Shown here in pieces: positions 61,633 to 64,000 of a DNA stretch of 64,000 nucleotides. How positions within the stretch are numbered: the stretch's first letter is position 1; every line of letters begins with the position of its first letter. The position numbers and the translations under genes were made by a program. Where the stretch lies: positions 9,917 through 73,916 of the forward strand of contig DATLQW010000224.1 of assembly GCA_035535035.1 (NCBI GenBank), read 5' to 3'. This DNA is from JASHVB01 sp035535035 (GTDB lineage Bacteria > Pseudomonadota > Alphaproteobacteria > Acetobacterales > Acetobacteraceae). A model generated the notes under the pieces. The model saw only the letters and a program-made list of their open reading frames with translations. It had not been told where the DNA came from and made no database searches.

Positions 61633-61971
61633 TCACAGCAATCGCTCCACGAAGACCTTCACCTTGCCGCCGCAGGCCAGCCCAACCTCCCAGGCGCGCT
61701 CGTTGGTCACGCCGAAATCCAGCAGTTGCGGCGAACCGGTCTCCATCGTCTTCATCGCCGCGTCGGCGACGGCGCCCTCGATGCAGCCGCCCGACACCGA
61801 GCCGGCCATCTTGCCCGACTTCGTCACCGCCATCTGGCTGCCCGCGGGACGCGGTGAGCTGCCCCAGGTTTCGGTCACCGTGGCCAGCGCCACCTGTTCG
61901 CCGGCAGCGCGCCAGGCGGCGGCGGTGCTCAGCACGTCTTCCACTTCGCCAAGGGATGATGATGTGTTCAT
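61633..61971 (-). CDS. XdhC-family protein, N-terminal CoxI-like half
   Basis: A 112-residue XdhC_CoxI domain protein. TVTETWGSSPRPAGSQMAVTKSGKMAGSVSGGCIEGAVAD is the diagnostic region (conserved GxCxE-type motif). The NAD-binding half is encoded by the next gene. The frame downstream of its stop stays open through the repeats to that gene, so a split of one gene is possible. ATGA overlap with the CoxE-like gene. Confidence 0.85.
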   Translation of the reverse strand: MNTSSSLGEVEDVLSTAAAWRAAGEQVALATVTETWGSSPRPAGSQMAVTKSGKMAGSVSGGCIEGAVADAAMKTMETGSPQLLDFGVTNERAWEVGLACGGKVKVFVERLL

Positions 61972-63239
61972 GCGGCCATCCTTTCATATCCAGCCCGCGG
62001 AGCCAAACCGCGCGGCGCCGCGGGATGCGACAGCAGATCGATCAGCGAGCGCAGGCTGGCCAGGTTGTGCACCGGCCGGAACTCATCGACATGCGGCAGC
62101 ATCGCGCGGATGCCCTGAGATTTTGGTTCGAACCCCGACCAGCGCAACAGCGGATTCAACCATATCAGACGCCGGCAGGAGCGGTGCAGCCGATCCATGT
62201 TCTCGGCAAGCTCCACCGCGCCGTCCTGGTCGCGCGGTCGGTCCAGCCCGTCGGTGATCAGCAGCACCACGGCGCCCTGCCCCAGCACGCGCTTCGCCCA
62301 GCGCCGGTTGAAGGTCGCCAGCGCCTCGCCAATGCGGGTGCCGCCGGACCAGTCGGGCACGATATGCGCCACCGTCTGGAACGCCACCTCCGGGTCGCGA
62401 TGGCGCAGATGGCGGGTGATGTTGGTCAGCCGGGTGCCGAACAGGAACACGTGCACGCGGTCGCGGTCGTTGGTCACGGCGTGCAGGAAGTGCAGCAGAA
62501 TCTGCGCGTAGCGGGCCATGGAGCCGGAGATATCGCACAGCACCACCAGCGGCGGCGGGCGCGTCACCCGGCGGCTGCGGGCGATGGTGAGGATTTCGCC
62601 GCCCTGGCGCAGGCTGGCGCGGATGGTGCGGCGCAGATCGGCCACCGGGCCGAGCGGGTCGGGCCGCAGCCGGCGCGTGCGTAACAGATCGAGCGGCAGG
62701 GTCAGGCGGCGGATCTCGCGCTTGGCGGCGGCGATGTCGGCCGCGCTCATCGCCTCGAAATCCATCTGCTGGAGGCGTTCGCGCTCGCTGGCGGTGAAGG
62801 TGGCCTCGATCTCGGGCGGCTTTTCCTCCCGCGGCCTGGCCGAGGGCGGCGGCGCCATCGCCTCGGCGACGCGCCGGGCGGCCGGCGGCGGCGGGCGCTC
62901 CGGCTGCTTCTTCTTGCCGGCATCGAGCAGGGCCATCGCGGCGGCCTGGGCGCCGGCCTCGGGGCCGCGCCAGAACAGGGCGAAGGCCTGGTCGAACACC
63001 TCGCGGTGCTCGTGGCGATGGATCATGGCGGTCCGCAGGGCGGTGCGGGCCTCCTCCTTGCTGGCAAGATCGACCAGCGTCAGCGCCTGCTGCGCGGCCA
63101 GCGTCTCCGCCGGTCCCACCGGCAGGCCGGCGCGGCGCAGCAGGCGGGCGAAGTGCATGATGTTCGCGCCCAAGGTGGGCGCGTCCAAGGTGGGAGCCGG
63201 CGCGGCGGCGGCGGGGGAGCTTGGGTCGGACGGGGCCAT
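61968..63239 (-). CDS. CoxE-like VWA-domain protein
   Basis: A 423-residue von Willebrand factor A-domain protein of the CoxE family, implicated in maturation of Mo-containing CO dehydrogenase-like enzymes. The MIDAS motif is VVLCDISGSMARYAQ with SGGTRIGEAL and LLITDGLDR as the other elements. A Pro-rich region (about residues 115-150) precedes it. ATGA overlap with the XdhC N-half. Confidence 0.85.
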   Translation of the reverse strand: MAPSDPSSPAAAAPAPTLDAPTLGANIMHFARLLRRAGLPVGPAETLAAQQALTLVDLASKEEARTALRTAMIHRHEHREVFDQAFALFWRGPEAGAQAAAMALLDAGKKKQPERPPPPAARRVAEAMAPPPSARPREEKPPEIEATFTASERERLQQMDFEAMSAADIAAAKREIRRLTLPLDLLRTRRLRPDPLGPVADLRRTIRASLRQGGEILTIARSRRVTRPPPLVVLCDISGSMARYAQILLHFLHAVTNDRDRVHVFLFGTRLTNITRHLRHRDPEVAFQTVAHIVPDWSGGTRIGEALATFNRRWAKRVLGQGAVVLLITDGLDRPRDQDGAVELAENMDRLHRSCRRLIWLNPLLRWSGFEPKSQGIRAMLPHVDEFRPVHNLASLRSLIDLLSHPAAPRGLAPRAGYERMAA

Positions 63240-63269
63240 CGCGGCAGGATAGCGCCGGACCGCCGGCGG

Positions 63270-64000
63270 CTACAGCGCCGGCCGGCGGAGCCGCGTGCCG
63301 GCGGCCTGCTCGAACTGGTGCCCCAGCCGCAGCACCGTCGCATCCCCCCAGGCCGGACCGATCAGCTCGATCGCCAGCGGCAGGCCGGCGGCGGAGAACC
63401 CGCCGCACACCACCAGCGACGGCACCGCCGCCACATTGGCCACCACCGTCTGCAACGGCCGGGCGAAGCCGTCGTCGGGGCGCTGCTCGCTCAACACCGG
63501 CGCGGGGCCGGCGACCGGCACGGTCAGCAGCACGTCGAACTGGCGGAACAGCGCCGCCGTCGCCGCGATCAGGTCGGTCCGGTGCCGCTGCGCCGCCAGA
63601 TAGTCGGCGGCGCTGACCAACGCGCCGCCGAGCACACGCACCCGGAAAGCGCGGGAATACTCGCCGAGCCGCGTCTTCAGCCGCGCCTCGTGCAGCGCAT
63701 AGGCCTCGGCGGAGATGATCACCCGGCCGACCGCGTTGTACTGCGCCATCGGCGGCAGCACCGCCTCCTCCACCCGGCAGCCGAGGGATTTCAGGACCGC
63801 GCCGGCCTCGCCCAGCATGCGCAGCATCTCCGGCGCCGCCGGCACGTCGTGCTCGTGGAACCGCCGCAGCAGGCCGACGCGCAGCCCCTTCACCGGCGCG
63901 GTCAGTGCGCGCGCGTAGCCCACCCGCGGCCCGGCGACCGAGGCCGGGTCGGCGGGATCGTGCCCGGCGATGACGTCGAGCAGGAGCGCGCAATCCTCCG
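63270..64000 (-). CDS. Amidase (amidase signature family), C-terminal part
   Basis: The C-terminal part of an amidase-signature enzyme. The frame is open to the window edge, with EDCALLLDVIAGHDPADPAS preceding VGYARAL. Later family features such as DVLLTVPVAGPAP, PSLVVCGGF and AGLPLAIELIGPAWGD are present. The Ser-Ser-Lys catalytic region lies outside the window. The usual substrate is an aliphatic or aryl amide, and cannot be set. Confidence 0.85.
   Translation of the reverse strand, partial: EDCALLLDVIAGHDPADPASVAGPRVGYARALTAPVKGLRVGLLRRFHEHDVPAAPEMLRMLGEAGAVLKSLGCRVEEAVLPPMAQYNAVGRVIISAEAYALHEARLKTRLGEYSRAFRVRVLGGALVSAADYLAAQRHRTDLIAATAALFRQFDVLLTVPVAGPAPVLSEQRPDDGFARPLQTVVANVAAVPSLVVCGGFSAAGLPLAIELIGPAWGDATVLRLGHQFEQAAGTRLRRPAL

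Overview
The window is GC-rich chromosomal DNA that reads as an alphaproteobacterium, most likely Rhodospirillales/Acetobacteraceae-like. The pointers are a division and cell wall (dcw) cluster with tightly overlapping genes, a hopanoid-associated hpnK, many CoA-dependent catabolic genes, a branched-chain amino acid type ABC transporter, and xanthine/CO dehydrogenase accessory genes. The genus cannot be fixed from sequence reading alone.

Layout. 1-12.8 kb: dcw cluster murF(partial)-mraY-murD-ftsW-murG-murC-murB-ddl-ftsQ-ftsA-ftsZ, nearly every junction an ATGA or TGATG overlap. 12.9-19.5 kb: hpnK, a secreted endonuclease/phosphatase-fold protein, an AI-2E-type permease, and a two-gene unit of an ATP-grasp-like protein plus a nuclease/DUF2075 ATPase. 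19.6-26.1 kb: ADP-forming acyl-CoA synthetase, two SDRs, kynureninase, a 3-hydroxyisobutyrate dehydrogenase relative and a carboxymuconolactone decarboxylase relative. 26.1-28.1 kb: a less GC-rich three-gene cassette of unknown function with a frameshifted first gene. 28.3-34.0 kb: lactonase-like metallohydrolase and a Liv-type ABC transporter with a fused permease-ATPase. 34.1-42.5 kb: rsmG, alpha/beta hydrolase, a double CoA-transferase, an Ntn asparaginase, a second lactonase-like protein, an LLM flavoprotein and a thiolase. 42.5-44.5 kb: a scrap zone with a decayed MntA/HepT toxin-antitoxin pair, a thioesterase and a truncated EamA transporter. 44.6-51.1 kb: a TPP-dependent lyase, a DUF6455 protein behind a perfect FNR/FixK-type box, rlmH, a RidA-like protein, an aldo/keto reductase and a D-aminoacylase-like amidohydrolase. 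51.2-55.4 kb: a lipoprotein and a large hybrid histidine kinase bracketed by 34-bp inverted repeats. 55.8-59 kb: a methyltransferase, an IS630-type pseudogene and a frameshifted AbiEii-like gene. 59.1-64 kb: molybdenum-cofactor and Mo-hydroxylase maturation genes (MocA-like, XdhC halves, CoxE-like) and a partial amidase.

The most distinctive signal is a dispersed C-rich/G-rich palindromic repeat. One copy sits in frame inside murD. Two others are carried by tiny ORFs that bridge murC-murB and ftsQ-ftsA through start/stop overlaps, and one more is in open frame just before an xdhC-type gene. All four read PLPQGEGE or a variant (PQGEGE). A repeat-free 25-codon ORF bridges ftsA and ftsZ the same way, so translation could be coupled without a break from ftsQ to ftsZ.

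No tRNA, rRNA or CRISPR array was seen.
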